This document shows, in pieces, positions 1-8,645 of a stretch of DNA of 24,330 bases. Numbering within the stretch: the stretch's first letter is position 1; every line of letters begins with the position of its first letter. This DNA comes from JAGNHB01 sp964436005 (lineage in GTDB: Bacteria > Acidobacteriota > JAAYUB01). The DNA lies in assembly GCA_964436005.1 (NCBI GenBank), contig CAYTBK010000057.1, forward strand, positions 1-24,330, read 5' to 3'. Under the pieces are notes generated by a model. It ran no database searches, was not told the DNA's origin, and saw only the letters and a program-made list of their open reading frames with translations. The position numbers and the translations under genes were made by a program.

Positions 1-135
1 GTGGCCAAGGCGGAAAACGAACTGTGCCAGGGGTGCCGGGTGATGATCCGCCCGCAGCACTACCAGGAGATCCTGCTCGCCGACCGGATCATCCAGTGCG
101 AAAACTGCCGCCGGCTGCTCTACGTAGAGGAATGA
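1..135 (+). CDS. C4-type zinc-ribbon protein, C-terminal fragment
   Basis: The reading frame is open from the first base and stops with TGA at 133-135, so only the last 44 residues are present. They contain two Cys-x-x-Cys pairs (CQGC and CENC) about 30 residues apart, and end in RRLLYVEE. This layout matches the C-terminal zinc ribbon of the DUF164/CdsZ-like family, in which a long N-terminal coiled coil precedes the ribbon. Members of that family have been linked to translation or nucleic-acid binding. The coiled coil would lie outside the window and cannot be checked. The gene converges on the aldo/keto reductase gene with only 36 bp between the stops. The GTG at base 1 is probably an internal valine codon. 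Confidence 0.7.
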   Translation: MAKAENELCQGCRVMIRPQHYQEILLADRIIQCENCRRLLYVEE

Positions 136-171
136 GCGTCCTTCCGGCCGACCTTCCGTTCGACAATTTCC

Positions 172-1119
172 TCAGATGATGCGCATCGCGAACTGCGGGC
201 AGCGCGGGATGCAGTAACCGCAGACGATGCAGCGCTCCTCGTAGATGACCGACTTCTCGCTGATGATGTGGGCGGCCCCGTGGTCGCAGAATTCCACGCA
301 CCTTCCGCATCCGTTGCACAACTCATGGTTGATGAAAAGTTTCCTGCGCTTGGTCTGCAGGGCCCGCTTCAGGTCGCCGAAGATGGTCTGGTGCCGGAAC
401 ACGCGCAGGGCCATCTCCAGTTCGTCGGCGGTGGTCATGCCCACGGCGACGCCGTCCAGGAGATCGTTGTCCCGCACCCAGGCCAGGGCCTGGTCCGCCT
501 CGTTGTGCAGGTAGCCCCCGCCCAGGGGCTTCATGGCATACACCCAGCCGCCCCGGTCCTTCACCATTTTCGCGGCGGCCTGCACGTCTTCCAGTTTCCC
601 GTCGGTGATGCCGATCCCCTTGCAGTTGAAAGGGAGGTGGAGGACCTCGATCCGCGGGTCGGCCGCCAGGGCCTTGGCGCACTGGGAGGAGTGGGTGGAG
701 ATGCCGACGGCGGAGATCGCCCCGCGCCGTTTTCGTTCCTGCAACACCCGGAGCGCCGGTTCGCGTTTTTTCCAGTCGTCCTCGGAACGGACGGCGTGCA
801 GCAGGAATACGTCGACGTGGTCGATCCGCATTTCCTGCATGGCTTCGTCCACGGCGAAGGCCATTTCGGACGCCGAGGCGGCCGTGGACTTCGACGAGAT
901 GAACACGTTGGCGGCCTTGGCCAGCTCCAGGCCGCGCCGGACCTGCTTGTAGGAGCCGTACAGCTGGGCCGTGTCGATCCAGCGCACGCCCTCCTGCAGG
1001 GCCCGGGCGACCAGGCGGCCGCCGGCCTCCTCTCCCAGGCCCGCCTGGATCGGCGACATGGTCAGGGTGCCGAGAACGAGTTTGGTCGTGGCCTTGCCGG
1101 CGATGGTGACGGATTTCAT
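172..1119 (-). CDS. Aldo/keto reductase with C-terminal 2x[4Fe-4S] ferredoxin domain
   Basis: A 315-residue protein. Residues 1-255 form an aldo/keto reductase TIM barrel with the usual tetrad recognisable as Asp49, Tyr54 (DTAQLYGS), Lys77 (SSKST) and His108 (FLLHAV). Residues 265-310 form a bacterial ferredoxin module with two complete CxxCxxCxxxC sets (Cys268/271/274/278 and Cys297/300/303/307). This AKR-ferredoxin architecture is a known family of predicted oxidoreductases of unknown substrate; the clusters suggest electron transfer to or from the NAD(P)-linked barrel. The ATG at 1119 is chosen by homology of the N-terminus. A GTG two codons upstream (1125) sits closer to the purine-rich AAGGGGGG and is a real alternative. 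It is the last gene of the run that begins with speA, 37 bp after ribA. Its link to polyamine, purine or flavin synthesis is unclear; flavin supply is only a guess. Confidence 0.85.
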   Translation of the reverse strand: MKSVTIAGKATTKLVLGTLTMSPIQAGLGEEAGGRLVARALQEGVRWIDTAQLYGSYKQVRRGLELAKAANVFISSKSTAASASEMAFAVDEAMQEMRIDHVDVFLLHAVRSEDDWKKREPALRVLQERKRRGAISAVGISTHSSQCAKALAADPRIEVLHLPFNCKGIGITDGKLEDVQAAAKMVKDRGGWVYAMKPLGGGYLHNEADQALAWVRDNDLLDGVAVGMTTADELEMALRVFRHQTIFGDLKRALQTKRRKLFINHELCNGCGRCVEFCDHGAAHIISEKSVIYEERCIVCGYCIPRCPQFAMRII

Positions 1120-1156
1120 GTCCACGGTCGCCCCCCTTTGAATGGTGCTCAACGTG

Positions 1157-1744
1157 TCAGTCGAGCAGATGGCCGAGCTTGTCCTTCTTGGTCTGCAAGT
1201 AGTATCGGGAGGTCTCGCAGGGTTCGATGACGAGGGAGACCCTCTCGGCCACCCGGATTCCGGCCGATTCCAACGCTTCAACTTTGGCCGGATTGTTGGA
1301 AAGCAGCCTGACCCTGTCGATACGGAAGTGGTGCAGGATTTCCGCGCAGGCGGAGTATTCCCGCTGGTCGGCCTCGAACCCGAGGAGGCGGTTGGCCTCG
1401 ACGGTGTCCTTGCCCTGGTCCTGCAGGGTGTAGGCAGCCAGCTTGTTCAGGATGCCGATGCCCCGCCCTTCCTGGGGGTGGTAGACGAGGAAGCCGTATC
1501 CCGATTCGTGGATGAGCTTCATGGCCCGCTGCAGCTGCTGCCCGCAGTCGCAGCGCAGGGAGCCCAGGGTGTCGCCGGTCAGGCACTGGGAGTGGATTCT
1601 CACGAGGGGAACGGTGCCGGCGTGTTCCTCGAGGCCGCGGGACAGGACGACGTAGGCCTCGCCCGTCTCCTCGTGGCGGAAACCGTGGATGGTGAAGCTG
1701 CCGTACAGGCTGGGGAAGTTGGCCCGGGAATTCTCGGTGATCAT
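1157..1744 (-). CDS. ribA: GTP cyclohydrolase II
   Basis: A 195-residue stand-alone GTP cyclohydrolase II, the first step of riboflavin synthesis, opening GTP to 2,5-diamino-6-ribosylamino-4(3H)-pyrimidinone 5'-phosphate with loss of formate and pyrophosphate. The zinc-site motif is complete: HSQCLTGDTLGSLRCDCG gives Cys54, Cys65 and Cys67. The YHPQEGRGIGI segment (from Tyr88) and the DTVEAN and NNPAK motifs are also in place. There is no fused RibB (DHBP synthase) domain, so dihydroxybutanone phosphate must come from a gene elsewhere. The ATG at 1744 has an AAGGTGG ribosome-binding site seven bases upstream and follows the purD stop by 20 bp. A purine gene directly before a GTP-consuming gene makes metabolic sense. 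Confidence 0.95.
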   Translation of the reverse strand: MITENSRANFPSLYGSFTIHGFRHEETGEAYVVLSRGLEEHAGTVPLVRIHSQCLTGDTLGSLRCDCGQQLQRAMKLIHESGYGFLVYHPQEGRGIGILNKLAAYTLQDQGKDTVEANRLLGFEADQREYSACAEILHHFRIDRVRLLSNNPAKVEALESAGIRVAERVSLVIEPCETSRYYLQTKKDKLGHLLD

Positions 1745-1764
1745 CTCGTGTCCACCTTGTCCGT

Positions 1765-3033
1765 TCACTGCGCCGAGGAGCGCCCGATATCTTTCCGGTA
1801 GAAGATGTTGTCGAAGTGAATCCGTTCGGCGGCCTCGTACGCCTTGTCTGCCGCCCTGGCCAGGGTGTCTCCCTTCCCGACGACGCTGAGGACGCGGCCG
1901 CCGGTGGTGACGAAGGTCCCGCCCGCCCGCCGGGTGCCGGCGTGGAAGATGACGACCTCCTTGTCCTGTTTGAACTGCTCGAGCCCGCGGATGGGGAAAC
2001 CTCTCTCGTATTTGTCCGGGTAGCCCTGGGAGACGAGGGAAAGGCAGACGGTCGCCCGGTTGTCCCAGCGGGGTTCGCACTGGTCGAGCCGCCCCAGCCG
2101 CATGGCCTCGAAGAGGTCCACGATGTCCGTCTGTAGGCGGGGCAGCACGGCCTGGGTCTCGGGGTCGCCCAGGCGGACGTTGTACTCCAGAATCCGGAAG
2201 CCGTCGGCGGTTTTCATCAGGCCGGCGTACAGGATGCCGACGAAGGGGCAGCCCTGTTCGTTCATCCCCCGCAGCACGGGGACGATGAATTTGGTGTCGA
2301 TTTCGGAGCACTGCTCGGGGGTCAGGATCTGGTCGTGGCTGTACGCGCCCATGCCGCCCGTGTTGGGGCCCTGGTCGCCGTCGAACGCCTTCTTGTGGTC
2401 GCGCGCGGCCGGCAGGGGATGGAAGTGTTTCCCGTCGGTGAAGACCATGTACGAGACTTCGGTACCCTGCAGGAATTCCTCCAGGACGATCCGCGACCCC
2501 GAATCGCCGAACCGCTTGTGCACCATCATGTCCTGGATGGCTATGGAAGCTTCTTCCTCGGTTTGGGCGATGACGACGCCCTTCCCGGCCGCCAGCCCGT
2601 CCGCCTTGATGACGACGGGAAATCCCAGCTGTCGGCAGCGGGCCAGGCTTTCCTCGGCCCGCTGGCAGATGTGATAGCGGGGGGAGGGAACGCCCAGGCT
2701 GCCCAGGAAATCCCTGGCGAACGACTTGCTCGATTCCAGCCGGGCGGCGCAGGCCCGGGGGCCGACGAAGGGCAGGCCGGCTTCGGCGAAACAGTCGGCG
2801 ATGCCCGCGGCCAGAGGCGTCTCCGGGCCGGAGAAGGTGAGGTCGATGCGGTTGTCGCGGGCGAACCGGGCGACCGCTTCGACATCGGCCAGGTCCAGTC
2901 CGACGGGGCGGGCGGGGGGATTCATGCCGTCGCTTCCGGGAGCGCAATACAGGACTTCGACGCTGCGGCTGGCGCCGATCTGGTGGCAGATGGCGTGCTC
3001 CCTGCCGCCGCTTCCAAGTACGAGAATCTTCAC
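1765..3033 (-). CDS. purD: Phosphoribosylamine-glycine ligase (GAR synthetase)
   Basis: A 422-residue ATP-grasp enzyme that joins glycine to 5-phosphoribosylamine in de novo purine synthesis. It opens with the diagnostic N-terminal loop ILVLGSGGREHAI. The ATP-grasp region shows GFPVVIKADGLAAGKGVV and IVLEEFLQGTEVS, followed by HKKAFDGDQGPNTGGMGAY and the C-terminal YNVRLGDPETQ segment. The length is normal for PurD. The start codon is GTG at 3033-3031, preceded by GGAGGG eight bases upstream. It lies 27 bp after speA and 20 bp before ribA and is most likely co-transcribed with both. No other pur genes are in view. Confidence 0.96.
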   Translation of the reverse strand: MKILVLGSGGREHAICHQIGASRSVEVLYCAPGSDGMNPPARPVGLDLADVEAVARFARDNRIDLTFSGPETPLAAGIADCFAEAGLPFVGPRACAARLESSKSFARDFLGSLGVPSPRYHICQRAEESLARCRQLGFPVVIKADGLAAGKGVVIAQTEEEASIAIQDMMVHKRFGDSGSRIVLEEFLQGTEVSYMVFTDGKHFHPLPAARDHKKAFDGDQGPNTGGMGAYSHDQILTPEQCSEIDTKFIVPVLRGMNEQGCPFVGILYAGLMKTADGFRILEYNVRLGDPETQAVLPRLQTDIVDLFEAMRLGRLDQCEPRWDNRATVCLSLVSQGYPDKYERGFPIRGLEQFKQDKEVVIFHAGTRRAGGTFVTTGGRVLSVVGKGDTLARAADKAYEAAERIHFDNIFYRKDIGRSSAQ

Positions 3034-3060
3034 GGTTAACTCCCTCCAAAACCGGTTGGG

Positions 3061-5147
3061 CTATTCCAGGTAGGTATAGCCTTCCAAACCTTCGTCCAGG
3101 AACTTCTTGATGCGCGCCGACTCCTTGATGGAGATCAGCTTGGACTCGATGCCGGCCTCGATGGACTTCGAGAGCTGGCCGACGATGTCGCGCTTCTGGT
3201 ACTGCATGTAGGCCAGCACGTCGCGGACGGAGTCGCCCTCGATCACCTTGTCGATGTGGTACTTGTTCTGGCCGGTGATGCTGATGTGGATGATGTGGGT
3301 GTCGCCGAACAGGTTGTGCAGGTCGCCCAGGACCTCCTGGTAGGCGCCGACCAGGAAGACGCCGAGATAATACGGGCGCTTCTCGTCGAACTCGTGGAGC
3401 TCGATGGTGTTCTTGACGTCGCGGAGGTCGATGAACTGGTCCACCTTGCCGTCCGAATCACAGGTGATGTCGGCCAGCGTCGCCTTGCGCTGGGGCTTGG
3501 TGTTCAGCCGGTGGATGGGCATGATGGGAAACAGCTGCTTGACGGCCCAATGGTCGGGCAGGCTCTGGAAAACGGAGAAGTTGCAGTAGTACGTGTCCGA
3601 GATGAACCGGTCCAGGCTCTCCAGCTCGTCGGGAACATAGTCCAGGCAATTGATGATCTTGGATATCTTCTGGCAGGCCAGCCAGAACAGCTGCTCGATG
3701 ATGGCCCGGTGCTCCAGGGAGAGCATCCCGACGTTGAACAGCGTCAGGGATTCCTCGCGGATCTGCTGGGCGTCGTGGAAAGACTCCTGGAAATTCTTCA
3801 GGGTCAGGGCGTCCACGATGTCCTGCATGGCGACCACCTGGTCGGGGGCGTCGTCCGGCAGGGGGCGGAGCTTGCTGCCCTCCACGAGTTCGCTGGTGCC
3901 GAGCACGTTGAACACCAGCACCGAGTGGTAGGCCACCAGCGCCCTTCCGCTTTCGGTGACGATGTGGGGGTGGGGGATGTTCTGCTCGTCGCAGATNNNN
4001 NNNNNNNNNNNNNNNNNNNNNNNNNNNNNNNNNNNNNNNNNNNNNNNNNNNNNNNNNNNNNNNNNNNNNNNNNNNNNNNNNNNNNNNNNNNNNNNNCCCT
4101 TCCGCTTTCGGTGACGATGTGGGGGTGGGGGATGTTCTGCTCGTCGCAGATTTCGGACAGGGCGAAGACCACGTCGCTGGCGTACTCGTCCAGCGAATAG
4201 TTGGCGCTGGAGGAGAAGTTGGTCTGCGACCCGTCGTAGTCCACGGCCAGGCCGCCGCCCACGTCGAAGTAGCGGAGCTCGACACCCAGCCGGACCAGCT
4301 CGGAGAAGATCCGCGTGCTCTCCCGCAGCGCCTCCTTGATGCTTTGGATGGAGGTGATCTGCGAGCCCAGGTGGAAGTGAAGCAGCTGCAGGCCGGACAG
4401 CAGGTCGCAATCGCGCAGCTTCTGCACGGCGTCCAGAATCTCGGAGGGGAAGAGGCCGAATTTCGACTTGTCCCCGCCGGAGCTCTCCCACTTGCCGCGT
4501 CCCCGGGCGGCCAGCTTGGCCCGGATGCCGATGGACGGCTTCACCTGCATCTTCTTGGCCAGGCGGATAACGGTTTCCACCTCGGAAGGCTTCTCGATGA
4601 CGATGATGACTTTCCGCCCGATCTTGGTCCCCCAGAGCGCCGTTTCGATGAACTCCTTGTCCTTGTATCCGTTGCAGATGATCAGGGCGCCCGGCGTGTC
4701 CATGTTGGCCAGGGCGATGAGCAGCTCGGCCTTGGTCCCGGCCTCCAGGCCGTACTTGTAGGGGCTCCCGAAATCAATGATGTCCTCCACGACATGCTTG
4801 CCCTGGTTCACCTTGACCGGGTAGACCCCGAAGTATTTTCCCTTGTAATTGTATTCCGCGATGGCCTTCTGGAACGAGGACTGGATCTCCTCGATCCGCT
4901 GCTTGAGGATGTCGGTGAATCGGATCAGCACCGGGGTGTTGATCTCGCGCATCTGCAACTCGTCTATAAACTCCTTGATGTCCAGGAACTTGCTGCTGCT
5001 CTTCTCGGGCATGACGATGATGTTGCCCTTGGAGTTGATATCGAAGAACCCCTTTCCCCAGTTGGGCACACCGTACAGGTCTTTCGCCTCGTCGATGGTC
5101 CAATGGTCGAGGGTGGTCTGGTCTCGGAGCTTGATCTTGTCGCGCAT
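3061..5147 (-). CDS. speA: Biosynthetic arginine decarboxylase, interrupted only by a scaffold gap
   Basis: PLP-dependent, fold-III arginine decarboxylase converting arginine to agmatine for polyamine synthesis. The N-terminal part (5147 to the gap) carries the PLP lysine in KYFGVYPVKVNQG (Lys112) and the RAKLAARGRGKWESSGGD and LHFHLGSQ segments. The C-terminal part carries IVTESGRALVAYHSVLVF and ends in TYLE. The two halves are in different frames as given, because 100 Ns and a duplicated 55-mer separate them. Removing 155 bases (one 55-mer plus the Ns) leaves 1932 nt, an exact 644 codons including the stop, giving a normal-sized 643-residue SpeA. The ATG at 5147 has a GAGG about 10 bases upstream. 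It is the first gene of the speA-purD-ribA-AKR run. No agmatinase or speE is in the window. Confidence 0.95.
3942..4151. other. Scaffold gap (100 N) flanked by an identical 55-bp direct repeat
   Basis: Bases 3942-3996 and 4097-4151 are identical over 55 nt and abut a run of exactly 100 Ns (3997-4096). Both copies encode the same peptide, ICDEQNIPHPHIVTESGR, within speA. This is the pattern of two contigs that end in the same 55-mer and were joined with a default gap. It is not a biological repeat. The true sequence most simply has one copy and no gap. Confidence 0.93.
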
Positions 5148-5216
5148 TGCTTAGGCCTCGTGAAATCTGAACATGGGAACGGAATAAGATGACACATTGG
5201 GACGCATGCCGGCCGA

Positions 5217-5245
5217 ATCTTACTTTCCCTGTCGGATAAAGTCAA
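5217..5245 (-). promoter_or_regulatory. Sigma70-type promoter of the speA operon
   Basis: Reading leftward, the -35 box is TTGACT (5245-5240), followed by a 17-bp spacer and a -10 box TAAGAT (5222-5217). Transcription would begin near 5210, giving a leader of about 60 nt before the speA ATG. It is the only good promoter match in the 140-bp gap between rodA and speA, and it supports speA as first gene of its own unit. Confidence 0.65.
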
Positions 5246-5287
5246 AAACTGTTTTACTTCGATTTTTCCACGCCGGCTGGCCGGGGC

Positions 5288-6373
5288 TCAAACGGGGTCC
5301 AAATGCCGGTGGAAATTGTGCAGAAGGCCCATGGAGGCAAAGAAAGTCACGGTGGACGACCCGCCGTAGCTGAGTGGGGGCAGCGGGATGCCGATGACGG
5401 GAGCGACGCCCAGGGTCATGCCGACGTTGGAGACGAAGTGGAACGCGTACAGGATGGAAATGCCGAAGGCGGCGTACATGGTCTGCCGGTCGCGGGTCTG
5501 GATGGCGATCCGGATCCCCTGGTACACGATGAGGCCGTACAGGTAGAACACGAGGCCGGCCCCAACGAACCCCAGTTCTTCACCTACCATGGAAAAAATA
5601 AAGTCTGTGTGGTGCTCGGGCAAAAAGCCCATGATCCCCTGGCTGCCCCGCCCCAAACCCTTCCCGGTCATGCCGCCCGAACCGATGGCGATGACGGACT
5701 GGATGGTCTGGTAGCCGATCTTCTGGGGGTCGCGCTCCATGTCGATGATGTTGCGGATGCGCTCCTTCTGGTAGTGCTGAAGGAGGAGGTTCCATCCCAG
5801 GAGCGCGGAAAACATGGTCAGCACGGCCAGCGCGAAGATGACCCTCTTCCGCACGCCGGCCAGGACAATGATGGCGACGAACACGGGAATGAAGGTGATG
5901 GCCGTGCCCAGGTCGTGCTGCAGGAAGATCAGGCCGAGCGGCAGCACCATGAGGGCGGCCGCCTTGGCGAAGGTGAAAAGTCCCAGGTATGGTTCCGTAA
6001 GGTCGGAAAGGTACTTGGCCAGGACCAGGATGACCACCAGCTTGACCGTTTCGGACGGTTGGAAGACCATTCCCCCGAAGCCGATCCAGCTCTTGGAGGA
6101 GTTGATCTCCCGCCCGAAGATCAGCACGAAAACCAGGACGATCAGGGAGAAACCGTAGATGAAGTAGATGATCGACATGATTTTGCGGACCGGGAAATAG
6201 GAGAGGAAAACGAACAGCACTGTTCCCAGGGCGATCCGGATCAGGTGGTTGCGGCAGGTGTCCAGGCCGAGGGGGCCCGTGGCGTAGTAGATCTCGACGG
6301 AACTGATCGCGCACAAAGCCACGATGGCGAGGACGAGGGTCCAGGCAAACCGGAGCCTTTTTCTAGTCTTCAT
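5288..6373 (-). CDS. rodA: Rod-shape peptidoglycan glycosyltransferase RodA (SEDS family)
   Basis: A 361-residue polytopic membrane protein of the FtsW/RodA/SpoVE family, the lipid II polymerase of the elongasome. About ten hydrophobic segments are visible. The family signature is present as IPLPPLSYGGSS (residues 329-340). The extracytoplasmic loop FLPEHHTDFIFSMVGEELG places a conserved Asp at 257, matching the Asp needed for SEDS polymerase activity. ESVEIYYA-like N-terminal and QPSETVKL segments are also typical (here SSVEIYYA and QPSETVKL). The ATG at 6373 overlaps the end of mrdA by 11 bases, so the two are probably translationally coupled, as expected for the RodA-PBP2 partner pair. It is the last gene of mreC-mreD-mrdA-rodA. 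RodA is favoured over FtsW because of this context. Confidence 0.94.
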   Translation of the reverse strand: MKTRKRLRFAWTLVLAIVALCAISSVEIYYATGPLGLDTCRNHLIRIALGTVLFVFLSYFPVRKIMSIIYFIYGFSLIVLVFVLIFGREINSSKSWIGFGGMVFQPSETVKLVVILVLAKYLSDLTEPYLGLFTFAKAAALMVLPLGLIFLQHDLGTAITFIPVFVAIIVLAGVRKRVIFALAVLTMFSALLGWNLLLQHYQKERIRNIIDMERDPQKIGYQTIQSVIAIGSGGMTGKGLGRGSQGIMGFLPEHHTDFIFSMVGEELGFVGAGLVFYLYGLIVYQGIRIAIQTRDRQTMYAAFGISILYAFHFVSNVGMTLGVAPVIGIPLPPLSYGGSSTVTFFASMGLLHNFHRHLDPV

Positions 6374-8162
6374 TTTTGAATACCTTGGCGGGATTGCGCT
6401 GGAAGTAGGCCCGGAGCACCTGGGCGGCGATGGGGGCGGCCGCCTCGCCGCCGTGGCCGCCGTGCTCGATGATGATGGCCAGGGTGATGGCCGGCTTTTC
6501 CGCGGGGGCGAAGCAGGCGAACCAGGAGTTCTCCCGGTAGAGCCGTTTGTAGTCCGCCATTTTCTCGGCGGTCGAGGTGCTGATGATCTGGGCCGTGCCT
6601 GTCTTGCCCGCCACGTTCACGCCTTCAATCTGGGCGAACTTGCCGGTTCCCTCCTCGACGACGTTGAGCATGCCCTTGACCAGGAGCTTGTGCAGCCGGG
6701 AATCGATCAGCAGGCCACCCGCCGGGGAGGGGGCCCCGCTGGCGTACCGGACCACGTGAGGCGTGGGCGCGATCCGGTTGATGGCGGCACAGGACAGGAA
6801 ATAGCAGATCTGCAGGGGGGTGGTGGAAACGTAGCCCTGGCCGATGGCGGCGGCCACGGTTTCGCCCTTGTACCAGGGCAGACCGAACCGCTTTTTCTTC
6901 CATTCGGTGGAGGGCACCACCCCGCTTTTTTCGTCCGGCAGGTCGATCCCGGTTTTCCGGCCCATCCCCAGTTCGTTGGCCCATTTGCAGAGGTTGTCGA
7001 TGCCGAGGAGGATGCCGGTGTGGTAGAAATAGACGTTGCAGCTGCAGGCGATGGCCTGCAGCAGGCCGACGTCGCCGTGGCCGGACTTATTCCAGCAGTG
7101 CGACACGTGGCTGCCGATCTCGAAGCTGCCCGAGCAGAAGAAATGGGTGCTCGGTTCGATGGCGTGTTCCTTCAGCCCGGCCAGGGCCACGAGGATCTTG
7201 AAGACGGACCCGGGCGCGTAGGTTCCCTGCGTGACCTTGTTCTGCAGGGGCTTGTCGGGGTTTTCGATGATTTCCTTCCACTGGGCGGCGGACATTCCCC
7301 CGAAAAAGAGGTTGGAATCGAAGCCGGGGTTGCTGACCATGGCCAGGATCTCGCCGGTCAAGGGGTCCATGGCCACCAATGCGCCCTTCTTGTCGGCCAT
7401 GGCTTCGAAGGCGGCTCGTTGGATGTCCAGGTCGATGCTCAGCACCATGTCCTTTCCGATGAACGGTTGCTGCTCCTCCAGGACCTCGGTCACCTGCCCG
7501 ACGCTGTTGACGGCGACGCGCCGGAAACCTTTGCTGCCCTCCAACCAGGAGTTGTAGTACTTTTCCAGGCCCGACTTCCCGATGATGTCGCCTTTGGCGT
7601 GCTTCAGGTTTTCGCTCTTGTTCAGCTCGGCTTCGGTGATTTCCCCCGTGTACCCGATGATGTGGCAGAACTGTTCGCCGTACAGGTAACGCCGGTCCGG
7701 CTTTTTGTCGATGGCCAGTTCCGGGTAGGTGTTGCGGTTCGCTTCGACGAAGGCGCATTCCTCGAACGACAGGTTGGGCTTGAGGAGAATGTCCGCGATC
7801 CCGGGGGTTTTCTTGCATTCCTCCAGCTTGCGCTGCACGAAGAGCGGGTCCAGGTGGAACCCCAGGACCAGCAGGCGGGAGAGGGCTTCCGTGTCTTGCA
7901 GGTAGTCCGTTTTCACGACCAGGTTGAAGGAGGGGATGTTGTCCACCAGCGGTCGGCCCATCCGGTCGAAAATGATGCCCCGGGGAGCGGCCGTCTCCGT
8001 CTTGCGGATGAAGTTCCGTTCGCTGGCCCGAAAATAGTATTCCCCCCGGGTGACTTGCAGATACCACAGCCGGGCGGCCAGCAGGGCGAAGACGGCCAGG
8101 ATCATGAGCGCCATGACCTTGATGCGGGTCGGATAAGGAAGGGAGGTGCTCGCTTCTACCAA
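6363..8162 (-). CDS. mrdA: Penicillin-binding protein 2 (elongasome transpeptidase)
   Basis: A 599-residue class B PBP that cross-links lateral-wall peptidoglycan with RodA. One membrane anchor lies at about residues 14-34. The pedestal region begins with RGIIFDRMGRPL (about 61-72). The transpeptidase domain has all three active-site motifs: Ser319-Val-Phe-Lys322, Ser374-Cys-Asn376 and Lys520-Thr-Gly522. The start is a TTG (8162-8160) preceded by AGAGGCGG; it lies 9 bp after the mreD stop, and no better ATG is near the expected N-terminus. The stop overlaps the rodA start. Length and motif spacing are normal for an active enzyme. Confidence 0.95.
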   Translation of the reverse strand: MVEASTSLPYPTRIKVMALMILAVFALLAARLWYLQVTRGEYYFRASERNFIRKTETAAPRGIIFDRMGRPLVDNIPSFNLVVKTDYLQDTEALSRLLVLGFHLDPLFVQRKLEECKKTPGIADILLKPNLSFEECAFVEANRNTYPELAIDKKPDRRYLYGEQFCHIIGYTGEITEAELNKSENLKHAKGDIIGKSGLEKYYNSWLEGSKGFRRVAVNSVGQVTEVLEEQQPFIGKDMVLSIDLDIQRAAFEAMADKKGALVAMDPLTGEILAMVSNPGFDSNLFFGGMSAAQWKEIIENPDKPLQNKVTQGTYAPGSVFKILVALAGLKEHAIEPSTHFFCSGSFEIGSHVSHCWNKSGHGDVGLLQAIACSCNVYFYHTGILLGIDNLCKWANELGMGRKTGIDLPDEKSGVVPSTEWKKKRFGLPWYKGETVAAAIGQGYVSTTPLQICYFLSCAAINRIAPTPHVVRYASGAPSPAGGLLIDSRLHKLLVKGMLNVVEEGTGKFAQIEGVNVAGKTGTAQIISTSTAEKMADYKRLYRENSWFACFAPAEKPAITLAIIIEHGGHGGEAAAPIAAQVLRAYFQRNPAKVFKNED

Positions 8163-8171
8163 GGTCCGCCT

Positions 8172-8645
8172 CTAGACAAACCGCTCGGAAGACGCCCAGA
8201 CGGGGATGTTGATGACGACGTTGACGGCGCCGCTGAAGAGGATGGGCAGGGTGCTCTGCAGCGGCGACGTCTTGCCGAAAATGATATAGAACGCGGCGAT
8301 CAGCAGCAGGTTGAGGACGGAATACAGGAAAACGGCGCCCGACTGGAGGAGGAGGCTGTTGAAATTCATGCGGCGCGAAAGCTGGCAGGAAAAGCCGGCG
8401 ATGTTCATCTTGGCCAGCGCCTGGATCCCCACCGGGAACATCGAGGAGAGGGTGAGGTCCTGCAGGAGACCGATGAAGAAACCGTAGAACAGGGCCTGGC
8501 TTCCCCTGCTCCGCAGCCCGATCTGGAACGCCATCAGGATGAAGAGGTCACAGTAGGAAAAGACGCTCCAGACCTGGGGCAGGGCGATCTGGAAGAACAG
8601 GATCAAAAACAGGAATGTGGCAAAACGCCATGGGCTTGAACGCAT
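8172..8645 (-). CDS. mreD: Rod-shape-determining membrane protein MreD
   Basis: A 157-residue hydrophobic protein with about five or six membrane segments (for example FLFLILFFQIAL, LFILMAFQIGL and SVLNLLLIAAFYIIF). Sequence identity is not strong enough to name it alone, but its size, topology and place between mreC and mrdA make MreD the clear choice. The ATG at 8645 shares one base with the mreC stop (TAATG), which implies translational coupling. An upstream extension of the same frame exists but runs across mreC in another frame and has no membrane character, so it was not used. Confidence 0.88.
   Translation of the reverse strand: MRSSPWRFATFLFLILFFQIALPQVWSVFSYCDLFILMAFQIGLRSRGSQALFYGFFIGLLQDLTLSSMFPVGIQALAKMNIAGFSCQLSRRMNFNSLLLQSGAVFLYSVLNLLLIAAFYIIFGKTSPLQSTLPILFSGAVNVVINIPVWASSERFV

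Noticed and set aside
3061..5147. speA as a frameshifted pseudogene or a domain duplication
   Set aside because: The frame change and repeated peptide come from a 55-bp contig overlap and 100 Ns; collapsing them gives an exact normal frame.
5248..5287. Intrinsic terminator after rodA
   Set aside because: The only symmetry, CCGG-CCAG-CCGG, has a four-pair stem and is followed by a short A run, not a T run, on the minus strand.
6324..8639. A 771-codon open frame on the plus strand opposite mrdA and mreD
   Set aside because: Its translation is low-complexity and rich in Gly, Asp, His and Val, typical of the antisense of a GC-rich gene. The minus strand carries clear PBP2 and MreD motifs.
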